NCBI RefSeq assembly: GCF_052857255.1
Contig: NC_135506.1
Location: 81,501,618 to 81,565,617 of the forward strand
DNA from: Amblyomma americanum
Taxonomy: Eukaryota; Arthropoda; Arachnida; Ixodida; Ixodidae
DNA: 64,000 nucleotides
Direction of reading: 5' to 3'
Position numbers and translations under genes: made by a program. Below are positions 32,915 to 45,323 of this stretch, piece after piece; position 1 is the stretch's first letter; each line of letters starts with the position of its first letter. The notes beneath the pieces are model-generated. The model was not told the DNA's origin and did not search any database. It worked only from the letters and a program-made list of their open reading frames with translations.

Positions 32915-33300
32915 GCCTATAGCGTTGTCACCATGGTGTTCAACGTGTGGTGTGTGTGGTGACATAGAACATTACCTCTTGTGCTGTACTTTGTGCAACG
33001 CGGAACGGGCTGTGTTATTCGGATCCCTCAAGAAGGCAGGAGTTCCTCACAGTTCTCTTCAGGACATTGTTTTCCCGCGCGGGAGCCAGTCGAGTAGAAG
33101 GGATGCTTCTCGCCTTCTTCTAGTTTTCCTGCAGGACACGGATTTGGCCTCCAAATGGTGACCTCAGGAGTGTCATTTGGGTTTTTGCGGACAGTGTTTC
33201 TGTGATTCCTATTTAAGTGTCGCTACGGTGGAGCAATTGCCGGCAGCAGCTGCAAGGCTAATTCCACCGGTAGTTTACAACCACTCAACTCAAATCAAAC
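32915..33300 (+). pseudogene. C-terminal end and 3' UTR of a LINE
   Basis: The frame at 32925-33161 reads CSTCGVCGDIEHYLLCC, a CCHC-type knuckle typical of the C-terminal end of RNase H and R1-like LINE polyproteins. It then continues with RAVLFGSLKKAGVPHSS to a stop at 33161. A short 3' region follows, ending near 33300 (CAACTCAAATCAAAC). Only this tail is present, as expected for strong 5' truncation. Confidence 0.65.
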
Positions 33301-33985
33301 TCCATCGTAACTGACCGTCGGGGCCGGGACCTTGTCCACGATCTCCTTTCTACATATTTTTCATCACCACCAGTTGAGTTGTCCACCAAGTGAGCAGTTA
33401 CTGCGCAGTTTCTTTTCTTTAAAACCATTTTTGGGGCGTTCGCCTTTATGTGAGAACTGGGCTGCACACTACTCTCCTGACATGGTTTGGAGTGATGCTC
33501 AGGTGCTGTTGAGATCATTTGTGCTTTTGGTACAAGGCTAATAGAAGTGGATTTGAGAGATGCTGGATCGGGGTTTGGCGGGGAGCTACTAAAGAATATG
33601 CTCTATAAAGAATAGAACTATGTAGGGCAGGTTTCACACTTCCCACATAGACGCCAGAGAGTTCTTGGACCTTAGCGGTGGGTTCGGCCAGTTGGATGGA
33701 CTTCAGTTGAAAAATTGGCCGTGGCTTAGCTCAGCATTGCGAGGATACACGTAGCGAGAGCTGTAGTGCTCCACTGGTTACGCATGTTGTCGAGTTTGTT
33801 GTTGTGACTTAAATGTTAAGCATTGAAGAAGTATTCGGTGAGACACATTGTTCATTTATTCAGTTGTTTTGACAGAGTTAAACATTGCCCGATGATCGGT
33901 AAAGTAGCACGCAGTTGTCTCAATGCTGCCTACACAGTATTTTTTAGACTGGTTGCTTTCTCTCATATACACAAGGTCAGTCCTT
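33301..33985. other. Unassigned sequence
   Basis: No gene is recognised. 33360-33440 weakly resembles SINE tail sequence (CACCAAGTGAGCAGTTACTG). Confidence 0.25.
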
Positions 33986-34265
33986 CCGGTCCAGGCTGGA
34001 GTACCCAGATTCGAACCCGACCACGGCGGCTGCGTTTCGGTGGAGTCGAAACGCTAAGGCACCCGTGCGCTGTGCGATGTCAGCGCACGTTAAAGATCCC
34101 CAGGTGGTCGAAATTATTCCGGAGCCCTCCACTACGGCACCTATTTCTTCCTTTCTTCTCTCAGTCAGTCCTTTATCTCTTCCCGTACGGCGCGGTTGGT
34201 GTCCGCCGATACAGTGAGACAGATACTGAGCCATTTCCTTTCCCTCAAAACAAATTTTCATAAAA
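33986..34265 (+). mobile_element. SINE with long tail
   Basis: B box region (GATTCGAACCCGACCACGG) at 34009, body GCACGTTAAAGATCCCC, then the C/T-rich tail ending GAGCCATTTCCTTTCCC and an A-rich end. Confidence 0.85.
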
Positions 34266-34344
34266 CGCCGGTGCACTTTCATGCGTTCGTCTGAACGGTA
34301 GGTGTGATCCATGGGACGCCTGCCGTGGAGACCGACACCGCGGA

Positions 34345-34470
34345 TCGCGGCCGTAAGGCTAAATTTGTTTTTGGGGAACGCAAATGGCGCAGTATCTGTC
34401 TCGCATATCGGCGGACACCTGAACAGCGCCATAAGGGAAGGGATAAAGTAGGGACTCCGGAAGAAAGAGC
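34345..34470 (-). mobile_element. SINE tail fragment, minus
   Basis: Minus-strand tail: AATGGCGCAGTATCTGTC, GGCGGACACCTGAACAG and AAGGGAAGGGATAAAG. No body follows. Confidence 0.7.
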
Positions 34471-34990
34471 GGCGACGAAGCGCGCGGCGCACCCAGTCCT
34501 CCTCCCCGGTTGCCGTGGTAACAGCGCATGCGCACAACTGGCCTCGCGTGTACCGCAGTGTAGCTCCCGCTACAATATCCGGATCGGCGCTTAGGATCGA
34601 GTATGGTCGCCCTTTGGTCTAATGATTTTACGCTTCCCTCAAAGGGAGCCTGATGGAATTCCCTGAGAATGGGATTGAGATGAGCTGTGGCTTTACATAG
34701 CTTACACTGGCTAGGGAACTGACCCGGGCAGTAGAGGCTGAACAAGGGGCTTGGAAATGAGTTGGTTTGCAAACGACGCCAACTGGCGGCCTGGCTCTTG
34801 TTTAAGGATGTATCAACTGGAAAGTATTCAACCCGCACTCTTCTATAGCGTTGTGTGATCTCTCTCACATTATAGCGGTCGCGCCCTGTGAAGCCCTCGG
34901 AGCACACTTGCGCACGCTAACCTCGCTGGGAACGAGGAGGCCCATGAAGTAGCTCGAGGACTTAGCTCCAATTAGCTCGAGGAAGTGCTT
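34471..34990. other. Unassigned sequence
   Basis: No gene or repeat is recognised. Confidence 0.25.
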
Positions 34991-35400
34991 CGCACTAAAA
35001 TTGTTTTGGGGAAAGGAAAGACGGAGCAACTATCTCAAAACTCGGTTGACACCTTAACCGCGCCGTGAGGGAGGGGAGGAAGATGGGAGTGGATGTTGGG
35101 GGGTTTTTGGTATAGGAAATGGAGCAGTAGATGTCTATCATCTCGGCGGACACCTGAACCGCGCGGTAAGGGAAGGGATAAAGGAGTGAGTGAAAGAAGA
35201 AGCAAGAAAAGAGGTGCCATAGCGGATGGCTCTGGAATAATTTCGACCACCTGGGGAGAATTAGCGTGCACTGATATCGCTCAGCACACGGGCGCCTATG
35301 CGTTTTGCGTTCATCGAAACGGTGCCGCCGCGGTCGGGTTCGAGCCGCGGTACTCCGCTCAGTCATCGAGCGCCTTAACCACTGAGCCACCGCGGCGGGC
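34991..35400 (-). mobile_element. Full SINE on minus strand with duplicated tail
   Basis: Reading the minus strand, the A box is at 35385-35400 (complement of CTGAGCCACCGCGGCGG) and the B box near 35335. Then come the body and two successive tail segments (35110-35200 and 34998-35085), so the tail was doubled or a second copy was inserted. Confidence 0.85.
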
Positions 35401-35694
35401 AGGCAGTAGCGTCCACCTAAAAATTCAGGCAGTAATGCAGCTTTGTTTTTCTAAAGCGCAAGGGAGGTTGGTTTTGAGGAACGGGAAAGCGCATAAATCT
35501 TTCCCTGGATCTGTGGACACATCGCGGTGTGTAACGGTAGTGTCTGTCTGCAAAAAAACCGTGCTTTAATTCTCTCAATATTTCGTGCCTAGCAATGCTA
35601 AAGCACAAGCCATTTTAAAGCGACCGCTTTACTACTACCCTCCGTAGCTTCTTCGCCGTGTGCACGAGTTTGACCTTGAACCGAGGAGAAACCA

Positions 35695-36215
35695 CGTGAC
35701 AGCTATGACGTCACTCAGCAAGCCGTCACCGAAACCAAGCGCTCAATTCTGTTTCGGTAAGCCGACGGCTTTTGTTGTGTTCATTGGCGTTGGCTTTGAT
35801 GAAGTTCTAGACTGCGATGATTTTGAGGAAAGGAAGGGGCTTAACTGGCTCCCTGAGTCTGTAACGGTCGCTTATATCTCGGTGGACACCCGAACCACGC
35901 TGTAAGAGAAGGCTTAAAGGAGGGAATGTAAAAAGAAAGAAAGAAAGAGATGGTGGCGGGATCTGGATTAATTTCGACTACCTGGGAATCTTTAACATTA
36001 AGTGACATCGCACAGCTTACGGGCTGCTTTTTGCGTTTCGCTCTTATCGAAGTATGGCGCTGTAGCTATAGGGCCCAGCGTTCATTGGGTGACCAACTTC
36101 TCTCAATCAACCATTGATTTAACTGCCACCTGCCAGGGTGGCAGGGTGAATGTGCTGCCTATCCAGTGTGCAGAACGCGCTAAAGGTTACAGACGCCGAG
36201 CCGCTACCGCAGCTT
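35695..36215 (+). repeat. Repeat family X, copy 2, split by a SINE
   Basis: Homologous to 32260-32665. The hairpin CCTGCCAGGGTGGCAGG lies at 36129-36145. A minus-strand SINE interrupts it from about 35863 to 36062. Confidence 0.75.
35863..36062 (-). mobile_element. SINE fragment inside repeat X
   Basis: Minus-strand tail (CGGTGGACACCCGAAC, AGGCTTAAAGGAGGG) and body (TTTCGACTACCTGGG, TGACATCGCACAGC). The inserted copy is younger than repeat X. Confidence 0.75.
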
Positions 36216-36389
36216 TCGCTGTCTGCGGGCTCAGCAGTAGTCAAACCGCGTTTTTGAGGTATTCACGGATAAAGTAAGCCAGCTGTGCGCCTTTAATTTC
36301 CTAAATTCAATGGAGTGTTTATACTGCGAGTAAGGCTAGACTGGGAATTATTTGCTTTGTGCGGGCTGGCCGTGGTCAAAGGCAGCTGA

Positions 36390-36697
36390 AAATTTATTTT
36401 GAGGAAAGGAAATGACGCAGTAACTGTCTCGCATTTCTCGGTGGAGACCGGGACCGCGGCATAAAGGAGGGGTAAAAGAGGGAGCGAAAGAAATGAAGAA
36501 AGAGGTGCCGAAGTGGAGGGTTCTGGAATAATTTCGACCACCTGGGGATGTTTAACGTGCACATGCCTCGCACAGCACACCGGCGGCTTTTGCGTTTCGC
36601 CTGCATCGAAACGCGGCCGCCGCGGTCGGGTTCAGACCCGGGTACTCTGGATCAATAGCCCAGCGCCCTAACTATTGAGTCACCGCGGCGGGTAGAG
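36390..36697 (-). mobile_element. Full tRNA-derived SINE, minus
   Basis: The complement has the A box (36675-36695, from TGAGTCACCGCGGCGGG), the B box (36635-36650, from GTTCAGACCCGG), the body and the full tail. Confidence 0.85.
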
Positions 36698-36711
36698 TTT
36701 AGTAGATTGTC

Positions 36712-36990
36712 TTATTTCCACCACGGTGGCTTAGTTAGTCACTCGGCTGCTGAGCCGGAGTAGCTCTATCGCATAAACGCGAGTGTGGCGGCCGCGGTGG
36801 AAGCGTTCGATGGAGGCGAAACGCACAGCGCTGCCAGTGCACTTTAAAGATCCGCAGGTGGTCCAGCGTTGTGGTGTGTGCCTCCTTTGTTCTTGTCTTG
36901 CGTCTATTTTCGCTGGTTCCTTTTCTATGTGGTCGAATTTATTCCGGATACGGCACCTCTTTTTTCTCTCACTCCGAACCTCCTCTATCA
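36712..36990 (+). mobile_element. Diverged SINE, plus
   Basis: The head CCACGGTGGCTTAGTTAGTC at 36720 is followed by a body with ACTTTAAAGATCCGCAGG, then an insertion near 36870-36930 before the tail (TTATTCCGGATACGGC). Confidence 0.65.
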
Positions 36991-37499
36991 CCGTCTATCA
37001 TCGTTCAAAATGTGTTTTGGGTGTCTCATCTCAGTTGTAGTCAACATAGTGCCTTGCGCGTGTGTTTTTTGCTCCATCATGAGCTAATCACGTGCACAGC
37101 CTGGACCCATTTCTTATTGTGTTAATAGTTTGTGTATATTACCTCTCCCCCTATCCTCTCTTGCTGTCCCCTCACCTCTTTCATTTCATTTCTCCAATCT
37201 GCCTGCTATCCTTTATTTCCGCTGCCCTAGCTTTCATTTTATGTAGTGGCTGGAATTTCGCATCATCAAGCAGCAATATTGGTATTAGAAGACATAGTAT
37301 TGGACTGAATGGGTGATATTCGACACTTTCCAAATTTTGCCCGTGCTGACTATGAATCGATTATTGATGTTTGGATCTTCAATATTATAGTTTTATGCAC
37401 AGCACTTGTAGTGTGGATCACCTGTAGCTTGTTTTCAAAAACATTTTTTGTTACTGAATTTAGCGCTTTGTACCAGTGATATGCAAGAAGTCAGACAAT
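36991..37499. other. Unassigned T-rich sequence
   Basis: Nothing is recognised. It may include the 5' flank of the next LINE. Confidence 0.25.
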
Positions 37500-39477
37500 C
37501 ACAATCCCAATCAATTGCAGCACAAGCTAAAACGACTAAAGAAAAGAATAAAGTCTAGATCAGCCAATTTAGAGGCAAAAATCTATGAAGTTTCAGAGAA
37601 TATAAAATAGCGTATTCTGGATGATAAAGAAAAATACTACAATACGCAACTTCCGGCTTTTATAAAAATTTCTCCTGACAGGTTTTGGCGGTTAACTGAA
37701 CCAGTTTCTCGTTCTAACGATGCTTTTATTATAAATGGGCAACATGTCAGTGATAATGTCCAGGTTTCCTCAGCATTCAATACCTGCTTTAAGAAAGTTT
37801 TCACAAAACATGACGGGCGTGTCCCACCCTTAGCATGTCCCTTTCTTCCATGCCTGATGTAATTTCTGATGAGGGCGTTTTAAATCTATTGTTAAACTGG
37901 ATGTTAGGAATCGTTTGAACCAACAGATATTCCGAATGCCTTTCTTAAACAGTATCCAGAGTGGTGTTCCAAGTATTTGTGCGTGCTATTCGCTCGATCT
38001 TTTAAAAAAAGGTGTTTTACCGTGTTTTTGGAAAACTGCTAGAATTAAGCTATTGCACAAAAATGGACAGACGACGTGTATTCAAAATTATCGCCTTATT
38101 TAACGCCGACAACGTACAAATTATTACAACACATCATTCATAGACATCTAATTTCCTCGACGAGCATAATGTACTGGCATTTGTTCAACATGGGTTCAGG
38201 CGAGGGCATTCAACATGCACTCAGCTGGTCGTAACAATCCGCGATTTTGTGACAGCAATGAACGAAGGAAAAAAAACAGATGTTATCTTCATGGACTTTC
38301 GAAAAGCTTTCGATAAGGTTTCGCACAAGAAACTACTTCATAAACTCAGAACAGATATTAACACGGATACGATCGTACCTACCTGTTCAACGTGAGTTTG
38401 TCGAACTGCATAAAGCCTGCTTAAATTACATTTCCATCGATTCTGGTGTTCCCCATCGATCCGTCCTCGTCCCCCTATGTTTTTAATATTTATTAGTGAT
38501 ATTGTTAAAGACCTGTCGGTACGTGTTAAGTTATATGCGGACGACTTCGTGCTGTATGAGAAAACAAGTTCGACTGAAGATCAAATTAGGCTGAATAATG
38601 ATTTTGCAGAAATAGTTTCTTGGTGGGAGAAGTGGCAAATGTGAATAAATTTTGAAAAAACGGTATTTATGAAGATAACACTAAAAAAACCCTCTTATAT
38701 ATCACTACAATGCTAATAATCTTTTCTTCATGAAGTTACAGAATACAAGTGTCTAGGCCTATGGATTTCTGATAACCTCTCTTGGATCAAGCATGTAGAC
38801 TACATTTGAGCACACGTGCTCAGAAAGGTTTTTTTCTTGCGATGCTCGCTTAAGTTAGCAATCCCTGGTACATGCCTCCCTGCCTACCACACTATTATTA
38901 GACCAACCTTATAATATGCCGTAATTCTCTCAGAAATTTTACAGAGGTAAACATAAATAAACTTGAAAGAATCTAAAAGAAAGCAGTAAGGTTTATATAT
39001 AACACTTACTTGTGAGCATTAGTTAGTGACCTCCTCAAAAAAAAGCGGCTTACCGTCTATTTCTAACCAAAATCGCATATGTCGCTTAAAGGTTTTCTTT
39101 CAGTTAAGAATAATTTCAATGTTGACACCTCCAATATCCTTACTTATTCCTCGGGGTACCAAACTAGAAATCGCCACTCTCTTTGCATAACACCGTTAAA
39201 TTCGCGAGTTAATATTTTTAAATATCCCTTTTTTCCAAAGGACCATCACTGATTGGAATAACCTAACGGATGATGTCCCGAGGCAGACGTCATTGCATTT
39301 GTTTGAAGGGCACTTGAAATGATATTTGTTTACGACCTTGCCGTGGCATTTTCTTGCTGACTTTCTGTGTGAAATTTTTTTCGTTTGTAAGTGCCTGTAT
39401 TTTTGTATGTGAACACAATGTTTCCCACCTGCTAAGATCTTGCGTACAAGATCGCAGTATCCATAAATAAAAAAATT
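37500..39477 (+). pseudogene. Degenerate CR1/Jockey-like LINE
   Basis: Fragments of an RT polyprotein occur in shifting frames. FWRLTEPVSRSNDAFI lies near 37690, then a fingers region. MDFRKAFDKVSHKKLLHKL (motif A) starts near 38290. The YADD box is at 38534-38545 within VKLYADDFVLYEK, followed by EYKCLGLWIS near 38745. Stops and shifts are numerous. The 3' end is ATAAATAAAAAAA at 39462. No endonuclease domain is recognisable. Clade assignment is by general resemblance only. Confidence 0.75.
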
Positions 39478-39644
39478 ATCTAAGGTAATGGTGACATGAT
39501 GCCACGTGTTTTACATTACAAGGTGCGACACTATTAAGCTGACCATAAAAGCGCTGCCCCGTGCATGTGTTCGAAGTCATTGAAAATTCCACGAGGCTAC
39601 TCCAAACAATCTGTGGTGACCTGTGTCGTGCGATGCTTACGCAG

Positions 39645-40604
39645 CTGTCGGCGGACACCTGGGATGCAGTCACCGCCTACAAACGCCCTGAATAATGGCC
39701 CATCCTCCAGGAACTTTACCTTGGTGTCTGCAGCGGCACTCTTCCAGTTCTTCTTGACGGCGGCAATGAGTGCCTCTTTAGGCATTCCTTGCTGCGACGC
39801 TTCAGCTGCTCCTCATGTGGCGGCCTCCTGTACAAAGCACATTTCACGACGAACACTGCAACAAGCCTAAGGACACTCATAAAAAAGACAGAAAACTAGA
39901 ACTACAAAAATACACACATCACAAAGAAAACAAACGAAAAAACAACACTTTAGGTATTATGGCATTGGCAGGCTTCAGCAGATGCGAAACCACAAACACG
40001 GCACGAGCCAAGAAACACAGCGACGGGGCAGTGACACACCGTAAACAAACAGTTCACGATCTCAACGAGGCCAAATAAATCCGTTGTTGCCACCTCGGCA
40101 GCCATGACGATCAAATGCAACAGCGGCCACAGCAAACCGGTACTCACATTACACAGCACAAACATTACGGTAGGTTTCCCATTTGATGGAAATCTGTTTG
40201 TGTATGTCACCACTAAAACACCTTGTAGAAAGCATTACTCACTACCATATTTCAACCATGCTTCAGCGATCACGCCAGAAACAGCGACACGTAGGAGTTC
40301 ATGCCATCACACGGGTTGGCAAAACCGCAACGCACATATGCCCATAATATCTAGAGCTGTCGAGAGCCCAAGACTTAGCTGAACGGAGCGAAAAGTAAAT
40401 ACGTTGCGAAGACTTGACAAGCAGCACGACTAGCGATAGAGACAGAAGCACCAGTCACAAGTGGGGACACCACCTACACAGCGCAGGGCACCACTCCGAA
40501 GGTAGCGTTGTGCATAGCGTGGCAGCGTTGGATAGTCATCGCGGCTCCGCGAAGGCTTCCCAGAACGTCTAAATCTACCGGACAAGAGAGTCTCATGCAA
40601 GATG
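39645..40604 (+). other. Exon-like cassette, donor at 40605
   Basis: Two motif copies (cores at 39754 and 39815, 61 nt apart) are followed by an A/C-rich body (39850-40100). The donor is AGATG|GTGAGTTTACACGC at 40605. The stretch before it (CTACCGGACAAGAGAG) resembles that of the cassette at 50971-51609 (CCACCGGAAAAGAGAG). The acceptor is uncertain: TTACGCAG at 39644 is weak, and the LINE ending at 39477 may have separated the true one. Confidence 0.4.
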
Positions 40605-40649
40605 GTGAGTTTACACGCAGCAACCTCGCAATTAATTCTTCTTATTTCT

Positions 40650-40880
40650 TCAGGTTTAACATTCCAAAGCTGCTCGGGCTATGAGGAACGCTGTTATGGA
40701 GGGCGCCAGATAATTTCTACCGCCTGAGGTTCTTTAACGTGCACTGAGATCAGACAGTACATAAGCCTGCAGCATTTTGCCACCTCTACTGAAATGCAAC
40801 CACCGCGGACGCAATCAAGCCCGAGTCTTTTGCGTCATGAGCCGAGCACCATAACCAATGAGCCACCGCGAGTGCTATAC
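40650..40880 (-). mobile_element. tRNA-derived SINE, minus
   Basis: The complement shows an A box (from ATGAGCCACCGCG at 40857), a B box near 40815 and a body with TTCTTTAACGTGCACTGAGA. It lies just inside the intron after donor 40605. Confidence 0.8.
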
Positions 40881-42429
40881 AGTGCATTTAAGAATTTATG
40901 TGAAGAAAGAAAATACAGCTTTCAAACCTTTTTAATGAAACTGGTTCTATGAGGCGAGCCGTAATACGATGAAAACTGGCTTCATGACGCTTCGATCGTC
41001 TCCCGCAGTCAAATAAATAGCGACACAAATTTTAACCCGTGCTGCACTGTTGCTGCCGGCGCGTTAAATATATTTGGAGACCCCCTCCACTCCGAGCTTG
41101 CAGGCATCGACAGCAGCGTGAGGTAAATTACAGAACGCAACTTCGTATGAGGCTTCCGCAAGAAAAATAGTTATAAAAATCGATGAACATCCGACGATAA
41201 GCAGGCATATTTATCGGCATAGCAAATGGCAGCGCTGCCTGTGAGTAAAATAAACATTTCGACGCTCCAAATTGTTTCCAACTGCTTTGGGAACTTCATC
41301 TGATGACGCAAGTGGCGGTACTGTCTACTCGGCGACAGTCGATGGAAAATCAACCATGAACTCTCCAAGCCCCGCGAATCGTTTTGTCTGGTATTTCCGT
41401 ACGCCTCATCTGACCTTTCAACATGTGTGGCCAGTACCTTTTACCGTTACATTTGACGTTACATAAAGCTCGCTTAAGGCGTTGCTGCTGTGCATGGTTG
41501 CGGCCATCACGACCGCTCTATGCCGCATGCTATCTACTAGCTTTGTGGGTACAAATTCCTGGGGCGCTGTTAGTAGCACCCCGTCTTCTTATCTGCAGGC
41601 TTACGAGATTCTTTTAACGCGTGCTGTATGGGATTGGTGTGAAGATGTTCAGGAAGTGAGACTCGGGAAATTGCGACACATGTACTCCGTCCCATATGAA
41701 TGCCGCTGCGTCCCTGTGAAATAGCATTGACGATACAGCAATTGTTGGATTTCATCAGCTCCGCATTTCGCAATGAAACCTCTTTCACTGGCAGTGCAGG
41801 CTCAAATAACCGGTCACTGACCTGCGCGGTGCAAATGAGATCAGCGTGTGCGCGAAATAAAAAGCCCAGGAATAGACACAAGAGAAAATACGTCAGCCCC
41901 GTTTAAATCAGCGGCAAATTTTATTCATCTTGCGACTAGTACACGAACATAGTGCCCTCGAGGAACACGGCGCACAGCTTGTGCGTCGTATTCATGATGA
42001 ACGCGTGAGACGTGGGCCGAATCAAGCAGATTGACGCCAACTGGGTCGGGCTGCGCTTATCAAGTTATTTGGTCCTACGAATATTATTTGCTTGGCAGTG
42101 GAGGTTCTTATATCCAACCTGGAGTCTTAGGTTCTGCACGGGGACTCCCGACTCTAACAATTAAGCGCTCACGCGTTTGAACGCTGACCTGCCTAGACCA
42201 GGTGGAAACAAGCAGAGCAAAACATGGCTTCGCTGTCCGTCGTTGAAAACGCCAACGAGGTCACAGCCAAATGTGCACAAAAATCTGTTTCGTTAGGTGC
42301 CATAGTGCACATAAGCCGAGAGAGGCTGACTTCTAACCGCTCCACTTGCTGTGCGATATTCTTTGCCGAAGCCACAAACTTGGAGATATCCACATATTTT
42401 TTAACCAAGGGAATGGAGCAGTGTAAAAA
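40881..42429. other. Unassigned sequence with a possible Penelope-type end
   Basis: Around 41225-41310 the minus strand reads CAGATGAAGTTCCC, a loop, GTTGGAAAC and GCGTCGAAATG, loosely like the ends of Penelope-like elements. No protein is present. The rest is unassigned. Confidence 0.25.
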
Positions 42430-42469
42430 CATGCAATCGCACAAGGACAAGACACGACACGAGCGCTGA

Positions 42470-44450
42470 TTGACAACTGAGTTTTATTGAGCGAAGGCAC
42501 GCCTTAAATAAGGCGAGCAACAGAGGTGAAAAAGGGGGAGAGCGGACAATCAATAAGGATACCAGCAAACACTCAAATGTTAGCTGCTTCCAAAAAGTCT
42601 ATTTCAGCTACAAAAAGCGATAACGAGGGAGTGCTGATGCAAGTGTCTGCATATTTCTTGTTATAGTAGGCTTCCAGGCTAACACGCGCAGTCTTGTCGG
42701 CACTCTTGCCTAGAATCCTAGTCTCAGCCAAACGAGCCACGCATCCTCTGAACTTAATTATGTGCGCAACCAAATGTGCATACTTATTATCTTTTAATTG
42801 ACTTAAATTTCGGGCATGTTCCCCCAATCGTTCATTGATGCAACGGCCGGTTTCGCCTACATAAATCTTTCCACACGTCATGGGAATGGCATAGATCACG
42901 CCTGTTGAGCACTTGACAAACGGTGTGTCATGTCGAATCTGGCATCCTCTTTTCTTGGAGCCACCAATGTGTGGGCACAACTTTCCCAGCTTGTTGGGTG
43001 CCGAAAATACAACAGACACCCCATGCCTGTTGGCCACTTTCTTGATATTGTGCGAAGTCTTGTGCAGGTATGGCAAAACCACAGGCTTATCAGCCTTCCC
43101 ACGGTCATCATTCAGTCTTCTTGTACCAGTCTTCAATTTCTGAAGCAGGGTTTCAGCAACAGCAGTCAAGACCGAAGGGGGGAAACCCGCCGCCAAAATT
43201 CGGCTAATCTGATTATGAAAACTTGATTGCATCTGATGCGGGCACGATTTTTTGAGACAGGATTCCAAACAGTGCGAAGCAATGGCTCTTTTAACAGTCT
43301 TCGAGTGTGCCGAATCATAAGGCAGCAAATCCCTTTTTTGCACGAGGGTAATAGGCCCAGCAGACGTGTCTTTCAGAGAACGTTAGTTTCAGATCTAAAA
43401 ACTGTAAAACAGCTGCGTAAGGTAGTTCATGGGTGAATTTTAGCCCTAGTCTAACTTAGCCAACTGTAGAGGGGTAGGCGAAGGTCGCCTGCTTTTTTAA
43501 AAGCACTAAAAAATCGTCAACGTATTTAAAAACCTTTAAAACCATCCCCCTCCCATTAAAATACTTATCTAACTGCTGATCTACTTTTGCTCAAAATATA
43601 TCACACAAATTGAAGCCACGCATGACCCAATACAAATTCCATTGCGCTGCAAAAAAGGCAGGTTGTCAAAGACGATAAAAGTAGATCTCAAGTAAAACTG
43701 CAATAAAGAGACGAAATTCTCTACAGACACGCCTGATTAGTTCTGAAAAGATATGTCGCCGTTTTCTTCAATGCATTCTTTCACAGCCAACACAAGCTGA
43801 TCTTGAGGGAACGAATAAAACAGGTCTTGCACATCTACAGAGAACACAAACCCAGTATCATCTGTGCTGGCGAGAAATTGCGCAACATGAGCAGATTTTT
43901 TCGTGAGGAAAGGGTTCATTCAGGACGAGCAATTTTAGCTGCTTTTGCAAAAACTCGCTAACTTTTCTCTGCCACGATCCTTCCTCGCTAACAATTGTAC
44001 GAAAAGGGATTTCTGGCCTATGCGTGTTAGCAGTAAAGAAAGCATTTAGGCTGTTTCCTCTGCTATTCAGTATTTCCCTGGCAAGTGAGCCAAGATTTAA
44101 ATCCTTACAGAAGTTAACGAACTTCGCCTTCACTCTAACGGCACTTTTTGGACAGGAACAAAGTTCTTATTTAAGTGAATTAAAAGATAAATCACGATCG
44201 ATCACTAGCACCTGCCTGGGTCATACCCTAGGAGGTGAGGAGGAAATCACCGACCAAACACACGATGTATTGCCTTTTGCAGATTTACTGGCACAGTTTG
44301 TTTCGACAACATGTCATCGTAATCGTTCATCCGTGTTATCAGGATTTGGGCACTTCTTGCGCGAGAGGCAGTATTTTTGAGAGAGGTAAATTGGCGGCAC
44401 ACGGTGAATACTTTCTCGTAAAAAAGCAACGATGCTATTTATTTGTTTTT
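42470..44450 (-). pseudogene. Penelope-like element, second family (RT + GIY-YIG)
   Basis: Minus strand. N-terminal pieces at 44429-44247 and 44133-43858 lead to RT motif A, VFSVDVQDLFYSFPQDQL (near 43830). LPFLQRNGICIGS follows near 43640. VLKVFKYVDDFLVLLKK has an intact YVDD at 43513-43524. The C-terminal frame (43343-42573) is 256 residues long without breaks and holds GIY-YIG, GVIYAIPMTCGKIYVGETGRCINERLGEH, near 42800-42905, plus two Cys/His pairs before it. Breaks near 44245, 43910, 43735 and 43380 kill the RT. The sequence is clearly different from the pair at 22-26 kb. Confidence 0.88.
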
Positions 44451-44454
44451 TCAG

Positions 44455-45323
44455 GACGTGGAAACAACACCACTGCATAGGAACCCACTTGAGGTGGCCT
44501 TTGTCATGACCTGCTTACAGAAACCAGAGAGCGAGCCAGAGCCAACCCATCACGTGTCCGGACGAATGACGTAGCGCCATAGGACTCGGCCTTGACGGCT
44601 ACACTGGCGGTTTAACGTGTTTTTGCCAATAAGTGTCGTCCAAGAGTTCCGTGTGGTGACGCTTGAGCTCTTCTTCATGCCTGACACCAGTCTCCTACAA
44701 GCTACCACAAAGTCCACAACAAGCGCCAGAAGCAGAAGCCTAGTGATCCTCGCCAGCAGCGCTGACGCCGCAACAGAACAAAGCGACAACAATCCATGCA
44801 GACCGTACAATCGAATGCAATAACCAATCCAATCGATTGCGCAAGAATCACAGTTCACGAACACAACACACTGCACAAATCCGACTTCGACAGGTATAAA
44901 CAATGACGCAGATTGACACCCGGGAAGATGCACCACCCGCAAAGAAAGCTCTCTGCAACGTATTTGCTAAGCACTACGAGGAGAATGATAGCGGAATCAT
45001 GGAGAAAATTGTTCAGCAATGGTGGCCATAGCAGCGACATATGCGACTAGTTGACAACCACACATACAGAATACATTATCTACAATCCCAGGTGTCAGCG
45101 CCAAGACTAACTGCCAAGAGGACATCACGTGCACGGCTAAAGATCGTACTAAGACTACTGGTGACTCAAGCAGAACGGCAGTAGCTGTAGGCACAACCAC
45201 CGGCCACTCACTGGACACTGCGCAAAGGTAGCAAGGTGAAGGAGGCGTCGTGCACCGAGTGGCAATTGTGGTCGTCGGGGCAGCGTCATAAGCTTCTTCG
45301 CTCCACCTGATTCCACCGACACG
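44455..45323 (+). other. Exon-like cassette (acceptor 44454, donor 45324)
   Basis: Acceptor TTTGTTTTTTCAG (AG 44453-44454) lies directly beside the Penelope-like element. The motif has ATG at 44677 and the A/C-rich body runs 44695-44930. The stretch GATTCCACCGACACG comes before donor GTGAGTTCATTTTTAAGCCC. The start of this intron matches that of the cassette ending at 11855 (GTGAGTTCATTGACAGCC). Confidence 0.5.

Noticed and set aside
41190..41380. Penelope-like end with a hammerhead
   Set aside because: Only loose resemblance to the core; no protein-coding remnant next to it.
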